A DNA stretch of 42,354 bases from positions 210,961 to 253,314 of the forward strand of contig NZ_LUHJ01000068.1 of the NCBI RefSeq assembly GCF_001597745.1, given 5' to 3'. Shown piece by piece: positions 25,724 to 34,682 of this stretch. The notes beneath the pieces were generated by a model that was not told the origin of the DNA, ran no database searches, and saw only the letters and a program-made list of their open reading frames with translations. Position numbers and translations under genes: made by a program. The stretch comes from Anabaena sp. 4-3 (GTDB lineage: Bacteria; Cyanobacteriota; Cyanobacteriia; Cyanobacteriales; Nostocaceae). The number at the start of each line of letters is the position of its first letter. Position 1 is the first letter of the stretch.

Positions 25724-26452
25724 ATGGTGCAACATCGTCCTCAGACTACAGTAGTTTTGGCAATGAGTGCAGATGGCAAGATAGCAGATTATAGGCGATC
25801 GCCTGCTCGATTTGGTTCAAGTGCTGATAAAGCACACCTAGAAGAACAAATTGCTGCCTCTGATGCCATTTTATTAGGTGCTGGCACTGTGCGTGCCTAC
25901 GGTACAACATTGACCGTATCGCGTCCTATGCTGCTGCAACATCGAATCAAACAGGGCAAACCCGCCCAGCCGGTTCATATAGTCATTACGCAGTCAGCCA
26001 CCCTGAATCCGGAAATGAAGTTTTTTCAACAACCTGTCAAACGTTGGCTACTGACAACAACAGCCGGGGCGTTGTCTTGGGAAGAATCTCAAGGGACACT
26101 TCCCCCAACTGTCGGCGAATCTCCTCCTAAATTCGATCAGATTTTAGTTTTTGAAACGTCACAGGGAAAAATTGACATGGTTGCGACTGTAGCACATCTA
26201 GCATCTTTAGGTATAACACGCTTGGCGGTACTCGGTGGGGGTGCATTGGTAGCTTCTATGCTGGAGTCAGATTTAATTGATGAACTTTGGGTTACGGTTT
26301 GTCCACTCATTTTAGGTGGTGTGACAGCACCCACACCCGTAGATGGTGAAGGCTTCATTGCTAAATTCGCACCTCGCCTACAATTGCTAGAAGTCAAAAC
26401 CGTAGAACAAGAAGTTTTTCTCCATTATCGTCTGCAAAGACCTGTAGTGTGA
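25724..26452 (+). CDS. RibD C-terminal-like reductase
   Basis: This 242-residue protein of the RibD C-terminal/dihydrofolate-reductase-like fold has VVLAMSADGKIADYRRSPA at the start, DAILLGAGTVRAYG, and the late block LGITRLAVLGGGALVASMLE followed by DELWVTVCPLILGG. Such proteins are NADPH-dependent reductases; the best known reduces the ribose of the riboflavin precursor. There is no deaminase domain, so this is the reductase half only. It may act in riboflavin or deazaflavin-like metabolism or on another substrate. It may be co-transcribed with the acetyltransferase-like gene 91 bases downstream. Confidence 0.88.
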   Translation: MVQHRPQTTVVLAMSADGKIADYRRSPARFGSSADKAHLEEQIAASDAILLGAGTVRAYGTTLTVSRPMLLQHRIKQGKPAQPVHIVITQSATLNPEMKFFQQPVKRWLLTTTAGALSWEESQGTLPPTVGESPPKFDQILVFETSQGKIDMVATVAHLASLGITRLAVLGGGALVASMLESDLIDELWVTVCPLILGGVTAPTPVDGEGFIAKFAPRLQLLEVKTVEQEVFLHYRLQRPVV

Positions 26453-26494
26453 ACTACGCTATTCATGGGGAACTAGGAATCAGCAAAAATCTTA

Positions 26495-26529
26495 CCCAGT
26501 ACCCAGTACCCAGTACCCAGTACCCAGTA
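26495..26529 (+). repeat. Short tandem heptamer CCCAGTA, 5 copies
   Basis: Five exact CCCAGTA units end 14 bases before the start codon of the gene at 26544. This is a heptameric short tandem repeat of the Nostoc type, placed where a Shine-Dalgarno region would be expected. Confidence 0.95.
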
Positions 26530-26543
26530 ACCAAAACCTTGCA

Positions 26544-27725
26544 ATGGTAGAACAACTCAAGCCGCGCTACTCTCTTGTTTGGATTAACAAAATCGATGAA
26601 GTACCCCAAGATGCTTGGGATGCTCTAGCTTTACCACTAAAAACGCCTTTTTTAGAGTGGAATTGGCTGCATAATCTAGAAGCTTCCCAAAGTGCCACGG
26701 CTAAAACTGGCTGGCTACCAAATCATTTGACTGTGTGGCGAGACAGAACATTAATTGCGGCTGCTCCTTTGTATGTTAAAGGACACAGTTATGGTGAATT
26801 TGTGTTTGATCACCAGTGGGCAGAGTTAGCCGATCGCATTGGTGTGCAGTATTATCCTAAACTTTTGGGGATGACACCATTCACCCCGACGGAAGGATAT
26901 CGCTTTTTAATAGCCGATGGGGAAGATGAAGAGGAAATTACAGCGATGATGGTGCATGAAATTGACGCTTTTTGTGTTAAACATCGCATTTCTGGCTGTC
27001 ATTTTCTCTATGTTGATCCTGATTGGCAACCAGTGTTAGAACGCCAAGGTTTTACACCTTGGTTACACCATAGTTATATCTGGGAAAATTTAGGGTTTAA
27101 TAATTTCGATGATTACTTGGCAGTTTTTAATGCTAACCAACGCCGCAATATTAAACGCGAACGCAAAGCTGTAGAAAAGGTTGGTTTAAAATTACAACCC
27201 CTGACTGGGGATGAGATTCCTAAGTCTTTGTTTCCGTTGATGTATCAGTTTTATGCTGATACTTGTGATAAGTTTGGCTGGTGGGGTAGCAAGTATTTAA
27301 CCAAGCGGTTTTTTGAGCAGCTAAACGCTGATTATCGGCATCGGGTGGTATTTTTTGCCGCCTATAGTGAACAGGATGCCCGTCACCCTGTGGGTATGTC
27401 TTTTTGCTTGTATAAAGGCGATAGATTGTATGGACGCTATTGGGGTAGTTGGCAAGAAGTAGATTGTTTACATTTTGATGCTTGTTATTATGCACCGATT
27501 GAGTGGGCGATCGCTAACGGTATACAATTATTTGACCCTGGTGCGGGTGGACGACATAAAAAACGGCGTGGTTTCCCTGCCGCACCTAATTACAGTCTGC
27601 ATCGCTTTTACAATAATCGTTTAGCGCAAATTCTCAGACCTTACATTAGTGAAGTTAATCAATTAGAGACACAAGAAATTGCGGCGATTAATGCAGAGTT
27701 ACCTTTTAGTAACCGAAAATCTTAA
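26544..27725 (+). CDS. FemAB/GNAT-like protein (COG3146, putative peptidoglycan-type acyltransferase)
   Basis: This 393-residue soluble protein of the COG3146/DUF482 group is usually annotated as a GNAT-like or peptidoglycan biosynthesis protein. Typical blocks are TPFLEWNWLHNLEAS, FVFDHQWAELADRIGVQYYP, ANQRRNIKRERKAV, GRYWGSWQEVDCLHFDACYY and the C-terminal FDPGAGGRHKKRRGF. The fold resembles FemAB acyltransferases, which add amino acids from aminoacyl-tRNA; the actual substrate in cyanobacteria is unknown. The start ATG lies just behind five CCCAGTA repeats, with no good Shine-Dalgarno sequence. It follows the RibD-like gene in the same direction. Confidence 0.88.
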   Translation: MVEQLKPRYSLVWINKIDEVPQDAWDALALPLKTPFLEWNWLHNLEASQSATAKTGWLPNHLTVWRDRTLIAAAPLYVKGHSYGEFVFDHQWAELADRIGVQYYPKLLGMTPFTPTEGYRFLIADGEDEEEITAMMVHEIDAFCVKHRISGCHFLYVDPDWQPVLERQGFTPWLHHSYIWENLGFNNFDDYLAVFNANQRRNIKRERKAVEKVGLKLQPLTGDEIPKSLFPLMYQFYADTCDKFGWWGSKYLTKRFFEQLNADYRHRVVFFAAYSEQDARHPVGMSFCLYKGDRLYGRYWGSWQEVDCLHFDACYYAPIEWAIANGIQLFDPGAGGRHKKRRGFPAAPNYSLHRFYNNRLAQILRPYISEVNQLETQEIAAINAELPFSNRKS

Positions 27726-27814
27726 ATAATAGTTAAAGATATGGTGACTCAAGATTTACACTGGATCTAGAGTGTAAAAACCCTGACTAAAGAAATTTAC
27801 TTTTGAGAACGATT

Positions 27815-28198
27815 ATGGATTTGATTCTAGAAAATTTAACAGCAATTGATGATAAACTTTCTCAGCGTCATATTGACCTTGACCCCAGTGGATATTTCAT
27901 TATCTACGTGGATCGAGCTGAGGGTTTAATTTACGCCAAACATTTTACAAATATCATTGATGACCGGGGTTTAGCAGTTGATCCAGAAACAGGTAAAGTG
28001 ATTCCGGCTAGGGGTAAAGTAGAACGCACTCACACCACAGTTTTTAGTGGTAGAACAGCTAAAGAGTTATGTGTGAAAATCTTTGAAGAAACTCAGCCCT
28101 GTCCGGTAACTCAATTAGACCACGCTGCCTATTTAGGACGGGAATTTGTCCGTGCTGAAGTCGCTTTAGTAACAGGGCAAGAGTACATTCAAGATTAA
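27815..28198 (+). CDS. DUF4346 family protein
   Basis: This 127-residue soluble protein matches the DUF4346 family of cyanobacteria: LDPSGYFIIYVDRAEGLIYA, DPETGKVIPARGKVERTHTT, TAKELCVKIFE and LDHAAYLGREFVRAEVAL. In other proteins this domain follows a pterin-binding/dihydropteroate-synthase-like or methyltransferase-like part; here it stands alone. I chose the ATG at 27815 over a TTG four codons earlier. The function is unknown. The gene converges on psb32. Confidence 0.85.
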   Translation: MDLILENLTAIDDKLSQRHIDLDPSGYFIIYVDRAEGLIYAKHFTNIIDDRGLAVDPETGKVIPARGKVERTHTTVFSGRTAKELCVKIFEETQPCPVTQLDHAAYLGREFVRAEVALVTGQEYIQD

Positions 28199-28266
28199 AA
28201 TTGGGCTTTGGGTATTGGGCATGGGGCAATAAATGGTAATTTTCCCGATTCCCGATTCCCCATTCC

Positions 28267-29004
28267 CTAACCTTCTGAGGATGGTTGAACAGCTAGATAA
28301 ATATAGTAAGTTGCCATGGGGATGATAGTGGCAGCAATTAATAGTCCAACTACCCAAGCAGTGGCATTACCTTTGTCTGTTTCTTCGGCTTTTTTGAATG
28401 TGCCTTCTACTTGCACATTATCAGCAATTTGGGGAGGGCCGGGATCAGGTTCGCCAGAGAGAACTGCAACTAGGCGATCGCTCGCATCTAAAAATGCCTG
28501 ATTATATTTATTACCATCCCGTAAGGGTGCAGCTAATGTTTCTTCAGCCACACTCTGAGCAATCTCATCTGTAAGCAGCGATTTCACCTGCTCACCAGAA
28601 ATAATTGCAGTACCGTTAGTGACTGTATCTAAAACTAACAAAGTTTGATTTGCTTGAGCTTCTGGAGTAGGAAACCATGTCTCAAACAGTGCTTGAGCAA
28701 AACTTTCTGGTGTTTCTCCATAATCGAGGCGGCGAATTGTCACAAATCTGACTTCTTTACCGCTTTGCTTTGCTAAATTCTCAAAGCTGCTGCTAATTTG
28801 ACCTTCATTGATGCGGCTGATGACTTCACCTTGATCGATCACCCAGGTGGAATCGCCTGCTGTCAGGCTGGGTATTTGATAAACACCCGTAGCTAGGGCA
28901 GAGGTAGCAAATAGGGAGGAAGCTAAAATCACCGTCAGCACAGGTAAAATCAGCCGGACGAGGATTGTCTTCATCCTAAAAACTGGGTTGAGGAGCTGTT
29001 TCAT
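28267..29004 (-). CDS. psb32: TPM-domain protein, photosystem II repair protein Psb32-like
   Basis: Psb32 (TLP18.3 in plants) is a thylakoid-lumen-facing membrane protein that helps photosystem II repair. This 245-residue protein has a signal segment with LVRLILPVLTVILASSLFAT before ATG-V-Y, a TPM domain of about 150 residues (VIDQGEVISRINEGQISSSF, VRFVTIRRLDYGETPESFAQ, FPTPEAQANQTLLVLDTVTN) and a C-terminal membrane helix (AWVVGLLIAATIIPMATYY). This is the expected order. AGGATGA precedes the first ATG; a second ATG ten codons on is less well placed. It converges on DUF4346 and has its own 251-base leader shared with the divergent WGR gene. Confidence 0.88.
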   Translation of the reverse strand: MKQLLNPVFRMKTILVRLILPVLTVILASSLFATSALATGVYQIPSLTAGDSTWVIDQGEVISRINEGQISSSFENLAKQSGKEVRFVTIRRLDYGETPESFAQALFETWFPTPEAQANQTLLVLDTVTNGTAIISGEQVKSLLTDEIAQSVAEETLAAPLRDGNKYNQAFLDASDRLVAVLSGEPDPGPPQIADNVQVEGTFKKAEETDKGNATAWVVGLLIAATIIPMATYYIYLAVQPSSEG

Positions 29005-29255
29005 TTGATCATCCTATAATACCGACTAGCACCAAAAATACTATACAACTAATGTCAGAATCACCTCTTGCAAGGATTGATTAATCGCGCCTCAGACATT
29101 AGTCAGTGATATAGATCAGTGCTAAAACGCAACATACTTAACACAATAAATCATGGCACAGTCTCATTTAGTAGTTACTTTGGTTCATCACTCCGATGAA
29201 CACGCCGATTCACTGTGTATATTGGAAACCTTAATTAATTTTCCAGAGAGAACTT

Positions 29256-30677
29256 ATGTCAGAAGCAAAGACATATTTAGAACTTTCCGAAGCTAATGGA
29301 GGCTCTCATAAGTTTTATGAAGTGACTGTTAAAGACAATGAATTAACCATACGTTACGGTCGTATTGGCGACTCAGGACAAACTCAAACAAAAACTTTTC
29401 CGACTCCAGATAAAGCCAAAGCAGAAGCTAGCAAAAAGATTAAAGAAAAACTCAAAAAAGGGTATGAGGTAGCTCTCATGGGTGTGCGTCAGAAGCGTCC
29501 TGTGACACGCCGCCAAATCAGCAGTACCGTCTCCAAAGCTAAACAAGCTCCTATTCTTTGGAAGTTTGCTTCTAACTCAGCCGCTTTTGGAGTTTTCATT
29601 GATGCCAAACGTTGCTGGGTAGGGAATCAAGCAGGCCAAGTTTTTGCTTTGAATCATCAGGGTGAAGTAGTCAATCGGTTTAAACTACCTGATGGTGTTA
29701 AATGTTTAGTTGCTGATGATGTTTGGATTTATGCGGGTTGCGATGATGGCAATGTTTACGACCTGACTGGTAAGCTACCACGAGTGAGCTACAAGATTGA
29801 TGAGAATGTTGATATTTTTTGGTTAGATATCAAAGATGGTCTATTAGCTGTCTCTGATGCCAATGGTGGTGTAACAACAATTGATCATGATGATGAATCA
29901 CAGTGGACTCGTCTTAGTCAAGGTGATTCAGGTTGGATGGTGCGTTGTGACGAATCTGGTGTTTATCACGGTCACAGTAAAGGTGTGACTATGTATGATC
30001 ACCAAGAAGGTCGAATGTTGTGGCATCAGAAAACTCAAGGTAGTGTACTGTTTGGTTGGCAAGAAGCATCCGCAGTCTATGCCGGCACAAGCAACCATAA
30101 AGTTTACAGCTTTAGTAAAGATGGAAAAGTTGGTTCAATTTATCAATGTGATGCGGCAGTTTACTCTTGCGCCACCGCACTCAACGGTAAGTATGTGTTT
30201 GCCGGAGATAATAGTTCTTCGATTTATTGTTTTGATCAGCTAGGAGAACGTCTGTGGAAGCTGGCTACAGGCTGCGGTTCGGCTTTATCTATGCAGTTTT
30301 TCGATCACCATATTTATCTTGTGACTACAGATGGTTATTTGGCTTGCATTGATGCTAGTGAAGCGGCGATTCACTCTGCTCAAACCGGTACAGTTCCCGA
30401 AGCTGTAGTTATTAAAGCACCATCAGGGGAAGGAGTCGCACCTTCATCTGTTCTAGAAACTACTACAAATACTAGCTCTGGGGTGATTGTTGAGTGCTTT
30501 CGAGAAGGAACTAAACTCAGAATTCGCGTTGTTTCTCAGGGGTACAACTCTAACTGGAAAGTGCAGTTTCCCAAGGATATTCGTGTTGAAGGTGCGCGTT
30601 ACCTTGTTCAAGAAATACGTGAATCAGCTAGTGGCGGTTTTTATCGTGCCTATGGTGATATTCACAGAATAGTTTAG
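29256..30677 (+). CDS. WGR-domain / beta-propeller protein
   Basis: This 473-residue soluble protein joins three parts. Residues 1-75 form a WGR domain (SHKFYEVTVKDNELTIRYGR, GQTQTKTFPTPDKAKAEAS), known from PARPs and MolR-like proteins as a nucleic-acid-contacting module. About 95-375 is a PQQ/WD-like propeller with repeated short motifs such as VWIYAGCDDGNVYDL, AVYAGTSNHKVYSF and YVFAGDNSSSIYCFDQ. After a Ser/Thr-rich linker, the last 65 residues form a separate module (VIVECFREGTKLRIRVVSQG, GARYLVQEIRE, GGFYRAYGDIHR). The start is supported by AGAGAG upstream. It has no signal peptide. A role in DNA- or RNA-linked stress responses is only inferred from the WGR domain. Confidence 0.85.
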   Translation: MSEAKTYLELSEANGGSHKFYEVTVKDNELTIRYGRIGDSGQTQTKTFPTPDKAKAEASKKIKEKLKKGYEVALMGVRQKRPVTRRQISSTVSKAKQAPILWKFASNSAAFGVFIDAKRCWVGNQAGQVFALNHQGEVVNRFKLPDGVKCLVADDVWIYAGCDDGNVYDLTGKLPRVSYKIDENVDIFWLDIKDGLLAVSDANGGVTTIDHDDESQWTRLSQGDSGWMVRCDESGVYHGHSKGVTMYDHQEGRMLWHQKTQGSVLFGWQEASAVYAGTSNHKVYSFSKDGKVGSIYQCDAAVYSCATALNGKYVFAGDNSSSIYCFDQLGERLWKLATGCGSALSMQFFDHHIYLVTTDGYLACIDASEAAIHSAQTGTVPEAVVIKAPSGEGVAPSSVLETTTNTSSGVIVECFREGTKLRIRVVSQGYNSNWKVQFPKDIRVEGARYLVQEIRESASGGFYRAYGDIHRIV

Positions 30678-30771
30678 TTGACACTCACCTTGATAAATCA
30701 TTGTAACTTAATCACAACTTGGGACACAAAATAGAGAACAGGTTGGAATTTTAAAGTCAAAGTGAGGCGAC

Positions 30772-31452
30772 GTGACCATAATATTAACTAATGATGACGG
30801 TATTGATGCTCCAGGGATTAAAGCTTTAGCTGAAGCTGTCAACGGTAAAGATGTGATTATTGCTGCACCCAAGCATCATCAATCTGGTTGTGGTCATCAA
30901 GTTACCACGACTCGTCCTATTAATTTGAAGCGGCGTTCTGATGTTGAGTATGCGATCGCAGGTACTCCCGCCGATTGTATCAGAATCGCCTTAACCCAAA
31001 TTTGCCAAGATGCCAAATTTGTCTTGTCAGGTATCAACGCTGGGGGAAACTTGGGTGTTGATGCTTATATTTCTGGTACTGTTGCAGCTGTGCGAGAAGC
31101 AGCTATGCACGGTATCCCCGGTATTGCTATCTCTCACTATCGTAAAGCTAAACTCAATTTTGATTGGGAGTTGGCAGCTAAGTTAACGGCTGAAGTTTTA
31201 GCTGAGTTACTCCACCTTCCCCTAGAACCGGGATACTTTTGGAATGTGAATTTACCCCATCTACAACCAGGAGAACCAAAACCTGAAATGGTTTTCTGTC
31301 AACCTTGTACCAAACCTTTACCACTCAAGTTTCACATTGATGGTGATGATTTTTATTATGTGGGGGAGTATGGCAAACGGGAACGTACACCCGGTAGTGA
31401 TGTAGATGTTTGTTTTTCTGGTAATATTGCCGTCACTCAACTCAGGGTTTAG
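30772..31452 (+). CDS. surE: 5'/3'-nucleotidase SurE
   Basis: SurE removes phosphate from nucleoside 5'- and 3'-monophosphates and short polyphosphate, using a divalent metal. The 226-residue protein starts at GTG (behind GAGGCGAC) with TIILTNDDGIDAPGI (metal ligands Asp8 and Asp9), and has AAPKHHQSGCGHQVTT (Ser ligand) and VLSGINAGGNLGVDAYISGT (Asn ligand). It is shorter at the C-terminus than many bacterial SurE proteins but complete through the swapped-hairpin region (EYGKRERTPGSDVDVCFSG). Repeat family P copy 2 lies 41 bases after its stop. Confidence 0.94.
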   Translation: MTIILTNDDGIDAPGIKALAEAVNGKDVIIAAPKHHQSGCGHQVTTTRPINLKRRSDVEYAIAGTPADCIRIALTQICQDAKFVLSGINAGGNLGVDAYISGTVAAVREAAMHGIPGIAISHYRKAKLNFDWELAAKLTAEVLAELLHLPLEPGYFWNVNLPHLQPGEPKPEMVFCQPCTKPLPLKFHIDGDDFYYVGEYGKRERTPGSDVDVCFSGNIAVTQLRV

Positions 31453-31909
31453 GAAATAGCGAATAATTGGGTTTTTACCAAACAGGACTGACACAACTGG
31501 CACATTAGTAGGGTGCGTCAGATGTCAAAAATCTGTTAATTGTTACAGAATAATCTTCTCTGACGCACCCTACAAGCAAGTTTCATGACGAAACTTGCGT
31601 AATTCCTCACAAAGCTAAAATTTGCTCTCCTTACTGCTATAGCTGCTTGTCTCTTATTGCAATTTGACAAGTATTAATTGTATCTGTGTATAATTTATTT
31701 AATACGTATTAGACTATACTAACCATTCTAATGTCAGAGATGGATTGCTCTTCATCTTAAATTTACAAAAATTGATGTTAACCTGCAAGTAAATAAAGTT
31801 TCCGTAAAAAAACCGTAAAATTCCCGGTTTTTGTGGTCTTAAAGTTTAATTTTCGCTGGAAAATCAGTAAAATTACGAGAGTTACTAAAAGTAAGATAGT
31901 AAATCTACC
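31453..31909. other. Intergenic region with repeat P copy 2
   Basis: These 457 bases contain the repeat copy at 31493-31605, a 10-base palindrome AATACGTATT at 31701-31710 and the AT-rich leader of the sugar transferase gene. No gene is visible. Confidence 0.5.
31493..31605. repeat. Dispersed repeat family P, copy 2
   Basis: The arms GTAGGGTGCGTCAG (31508-31521) and CTGACGCACCCTAC (31560-31573) are perfectly complementary. The flanks match copy 1 at 10281-10395. The loop sequence is unrelated between copies, so only the arms and flanks appear conserved. Confidence 0.8.
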
Positions 31910-32587
31910 ATGTATCAAACACCCTCACAAAAAGTATTGCTAGATACTAGCTATAAAGAGTGGAAGATAGAATTTACCAATCATCCCTCAGTAAATTCTA
32001 AATTCAAACGTGGGTTGGATATTTTAGGCAGCATAGTGGGGCTGTCAATTTTGGCAATTGTGTTTCTACCGATTGCGATCGCCATTAAACTCGATAGTCC
32101 AGGCCCGATTTTCTTCTCTCAAGAACGTTATGGTCTTCAGGGTCGTCCCTTTCGGATTTGGAAATTCCGTTCCATGGTCAATGATGCGGAAAGACTGAAA
32201 TCTTTAGTAGATAATGAAGCAGACGGATTTGTCTTTAAAAACAAAAATGACTTTCGGGTGACAAAAGTGGGGCGTTTTTTACGCAGCAGCAGTTTAGATG
32301 AACTACCCCAGTTTTGGAATGTCTTTATGGGTGATATGAGTTTAGTGGGAACACGTCCCCCGACTGGTGATGAAGTAGCAAAATATAACAACCGCCACTG
32401 GCAACGTTTGAATGTCAAACCAGGTTTAACTGGTGAATGGCAAGCTAATGGACGTTCTCATATCAAAGATTTTGAAAAAATAGTTGATTTAGACTTACAA
32501 TATCAACAAAAATGGCATCCTTTATATGATTTACAACTAATTATAAAAACAATCTTCGCAATATTTGGCAAAGTTGGAGCTTTTTAA
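31910..32587 (+). CDS. Polyprenyl-phosphate sugar-1-phosphate transferase (WcaJ/PglC type)
   Basis: The enzyme starts assembly of a polysaccharide or glycan by moving a sugar-1-phosphate from a nucleotide sugar to undecaprenyl phosphate at the inner membrane. The 225-residue protein has a single membrane (probably re-entrant) helix at about 38-62, preceded by FKRGLDILGSIVGL. The catalytic blocks follow: FFSQERYGLQGRPFRIWKFRSM, SSLDELPQFWNVFMGDMSLVG, TRPPTGDE and KPGLTGEWQANGRS. It has the short single-domain form, without the large N-terminal region of WcaJ. Which sugar is used is unknown; galE at 35727 and the ABC exporter nearby could belong to the same envelope-glycan theme, but they are not in one operon. 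Confidence 0.92.
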   Translation: MYQTPSQKVLLDTSYKEWKIEFTNHPSVNSKFKRGLDILGSIVGLSILAIVFLPIAIAIKLDSPGPIFFSQERYGLQGRPFRIWKFRSMVNDAERLKSLVDNEADGFVFKNKNDFRVTKVGRFLRSSSLDELPQFWNVFMGDMSLVGTRPPTGDEVAKYNNRHWQRLNVKPGLTGEWQANGRSHIKDFEKIVDLDLQYQQKWHPLYDLQLIIKTIFAIFGKVGAF

Positions 32588-32600
32588 ATAAATAACAATT

Positions 32601-32644
32601 AATGGGTAATTAACTATGTAATTTTCAGTAGTTAATTGCCCATT
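32601..32644. terminator. Hairpin between convergent genes, probable bidirectional terminator
   Basis: Sixteen-base arms AATGGGTAATTAACTA and TAGTTAATTGCCCATT (one G-T type mismatch) surround a 12-base loop. It lies 14 bases after the sugar transferase stop and about 90 bases before the convergent ABC gene's stop. There is no long U tract, so the strength is uncertain. Confidence 0.6.
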
Positions 32645-32731
32645 GGCTATGATACTAGCCAGACTTGCCAAGTGGAGAACTAGATTTGTAATTCCCCACA
32701 CCCAGCCATCCCAGCCATGAGAAATAAAGCA

Positions 32732-34483
32732 TTAATTTAGTAATTCTTCAACTTGATGTCGGCTCCACAAATCTCTGTAAATCCCTGGTTCTTGTAATAG
32801 TTTTGAGTGATTGCCTACTTGGACAATTCTGCCTTTATCCATCACTAAAATCCTGTCAGCTACGGCGGCGGCGGAAAGTTGATGAGTAATAAAAATCACG
32901 GTTCTACTGTCATTACCCTGAGAGAGATTATTCAAAATTTGTGTAGCGGTTTGATTATCTACACTAGAGAGGGCATCATCCAAGATTAAAACCGGAGCAT
33001 TGACTAAAATGGCTCTAGCTAAAGCGGTACGTTGCCTTTGACCGCCAGAGAGAGTAATGCCACGTTCACCGACTATAGTTTCGTATTGCGCCGGAAAATT
33101 AATAATTTCTTGGTTAATTTGGGACAATTGAGCTACATACTCTACATCTTCTTGTGCGCTCAAAGGCTCACCGTAGCGAATATTATTTTTGATGGTAGTG
33201 CTAAATAAAAAGCTATCTTGAGGAACGTAGGCGATCGCATGACGTAAATCTGCCAAGCTAATCTGAGTAATATCCACCCCATCTAAAAACAACTGTCCGG
33301 GTGCAATCTCCAATAAGCGAGGCAAAGCATTGGCTAAAGTTGACTTCCCTGAACCTATCGCCCCCACAATTGCAACTGTTTCTCCAGGGTGAATCTGAAA
33401 ATTCACTTGATCTAAAGCCGGAGTAGTAGCACCGGGATAAGTGAAACTGAGATTTCGCCCTAACAATTCCCCCTTTACCTCAGCTAGCGGTAGATGTATC
33501 GCCTCTGTGTCATCTTGAATTTTCGGGGTGACACTCAGAATCGCTTCCAAACGGTCTATACTGACTTCTCCCCGTTGGTAGGCGGTAATAGTGAAACCTA
33601 ACAAAGCTGTGGGGAAAACCAAACGTTCTACGTAAATCAGCAATGCCAAAAAGTCGCCAACAGCCAGAGTTCCAGCAGCAATCTGCGTTGTCCCCAACCA
33701 AATAATAATCAGTGAACTCAAACCAGCTAAACCACTAATCAGAGGAAACAGAGTATTTCGGCTTTTTGCCAGTGACAAGTTAGCTGCTAATAGCTGTTGA
33801 TTTTTGTGGGCAAAGGCACGACGCTCATTTTCTTCTTGGGCGTAGATTTTAATCAAAGCCATGCCACTGACATCTTCTTGAATAAGTTCACTAATATCTG
33901 ACAGTTTTTCTTGTACTACTGCCTGTTGCTGACGTAAACGATTACTAAACAAATGCACTAAGAAAAACATCAAGGGATAAACTGCTAAGGCTGCTAGTGT
34001 CAAATTGATGTTAATGGCTAGCATGACTGGCAGTGTTAAAGTGTAAGCAAATATCGTATTAGCAAAACTTAAGACTGCAAAACCCAACAACCGCCTGACA
34101 TTATCGACATCACTGGTAGCCCTGCTGATTAAGTCCCCAATCGTGTTAGTCGCAAAATAAGCAGGCTCCAGCTTGAGTAAATGCTCAAAAATTCTTTGTT
34201 TGAGGTCAAATTCTACTTGTCTTCCTACGCCAAATATCCACAGTCGTGAAGCCATGCGGATCAGCCACATAGCAGAACTGAGCAAAATAATCACGATGAC
34301 ATAACGTATTATTTGATTCCAGCTCACGTTTTTGGCAATTTGGTCAACGCAAGCACGAATTAACCAGGGAATATAAACCCCTAGTCCATTAACAGACAAC
34401 AAAGCCAGGATGCCTAAAGTAGCATCCCGCCAATGGGGACGTAGGTAAGCACCAAGTTGAGCAATTCGTCGAGATTGTTTCAT
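32732..34483 (-). CDS. ABC exporter, fused permease/ATPase (MsbA/MdlB-like half-transporter)
   Basis: This protein of about 583 residues has a six-helix exporter membrane domain (about 20-310) followed by a nucleotide-binding domain with Walker A GAIGSGKST, Q-loop YVPQDSF, signature LSGGQRQRTALARAIL, Walker B VLILDDALSSVD and H-loop ITHQLS. Half-transporters of this type dimerise and export lipids, drugs or peptides; the substrate cannot be predicted. I prefer the ATG at 34483; an in-frame TTG eight codons upstream (34507) gives a longer version, and neither has a clear Shine-Dalgarno sequence. The Walker A has Ile where Asn or Ser-Gly is often seen (GAIGSGKST), which is probably harmless. 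Confidence 0.92.
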   Translation of the reverse strand: MKQSRRIAQLGAYLRPHWRDATLGILALLSVNGLGVYIPWLIRACVDQIAKNVSWNQIIRYVIVIILLSSAMWLIRMASRLWIFGVGRQVEFDLKQRIFEHLLKLEPAYFATNTIGDLISRATSDVDNVRRLLGFAVLSFANTIFAYTLTLPVMLAININLTLAALAVYPLMFFLVHLFSNRLRQQQAVVQEKLSDISELIQEDVSGMALIKIYAQEENERRAFAHKNQQLLAANLSLAKSRNTLFPLISGLAGLSSLIIIWLGTTQIAAGTLAVGDFLALLIYVERLVFPTALLGFTITAYQRGEVSIDRLEAILSVTPKIQDDTEAIHLPLAEVKGELLGRNLSFTYPGATTPALDQVNFQIHPGETVAIVGAIGSGKSTLANALPRLLEIAPGQLFLDGVDITQISLADLRHAIAYVPQDSFLFSTTIKNNIRYGEPLSAQEDVEYVAQLSQINQEIINFPAQYETIVGERGITLSGGQRQRTALARAILVNAPVLILDDALSSVDNQTATQILNNLSQGNDSRTVIFITHQLSAAAVADRILVMDKGRIVQVGNHSKLLQEPGIYRDLWSRHQVEELLN

Positions 34484-34577
34484 GGATGGAAGTAAAGCTG
34501 GCGGCAAGGGGCAGGAAGTCAGCCAAAACGCACAACAGGGGATTTCTGTTGATTTACCCGGACACTAGGGTGCGATT

Positions 34578-34616
34578 GGCGTTTTCCAAAGGGGTTGTCG
34601 TAGAGTAATCGAAGGG
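34578..34616 (+). repeat. Dispersed GGGGTT-type short repeat, copy 1
   Basis: GGCGTTTTCCAAAGGGGTTG continues into TCGTAGAGTAATCGAAGGG. It resembles the segment at 35480-35519. Both lie in intergenic DNA on either side of the YdcF-like gene. Confidence 0.5.
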
Positions 34617-34682
34617 CAAGAGGGAGGGGACAGGAGAAAGTTTTACTCTTCATACCCTCCCCTCATCTTTTGACTTTGAACT

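Noticed and set aside
26495-26529. CRISPR-like direct repeats
   Set aside because: The repeats are contiguous 7-base units without spacers; no CRISPR array or cas gene was seen anywhere in the window.
29153-29290. Small forward frame of 45 codons starting MAQSHLVVTLVHH
   Set aside because: It overlaps the WGR gene in another frame with no ribosome-binding site; more likely chance.
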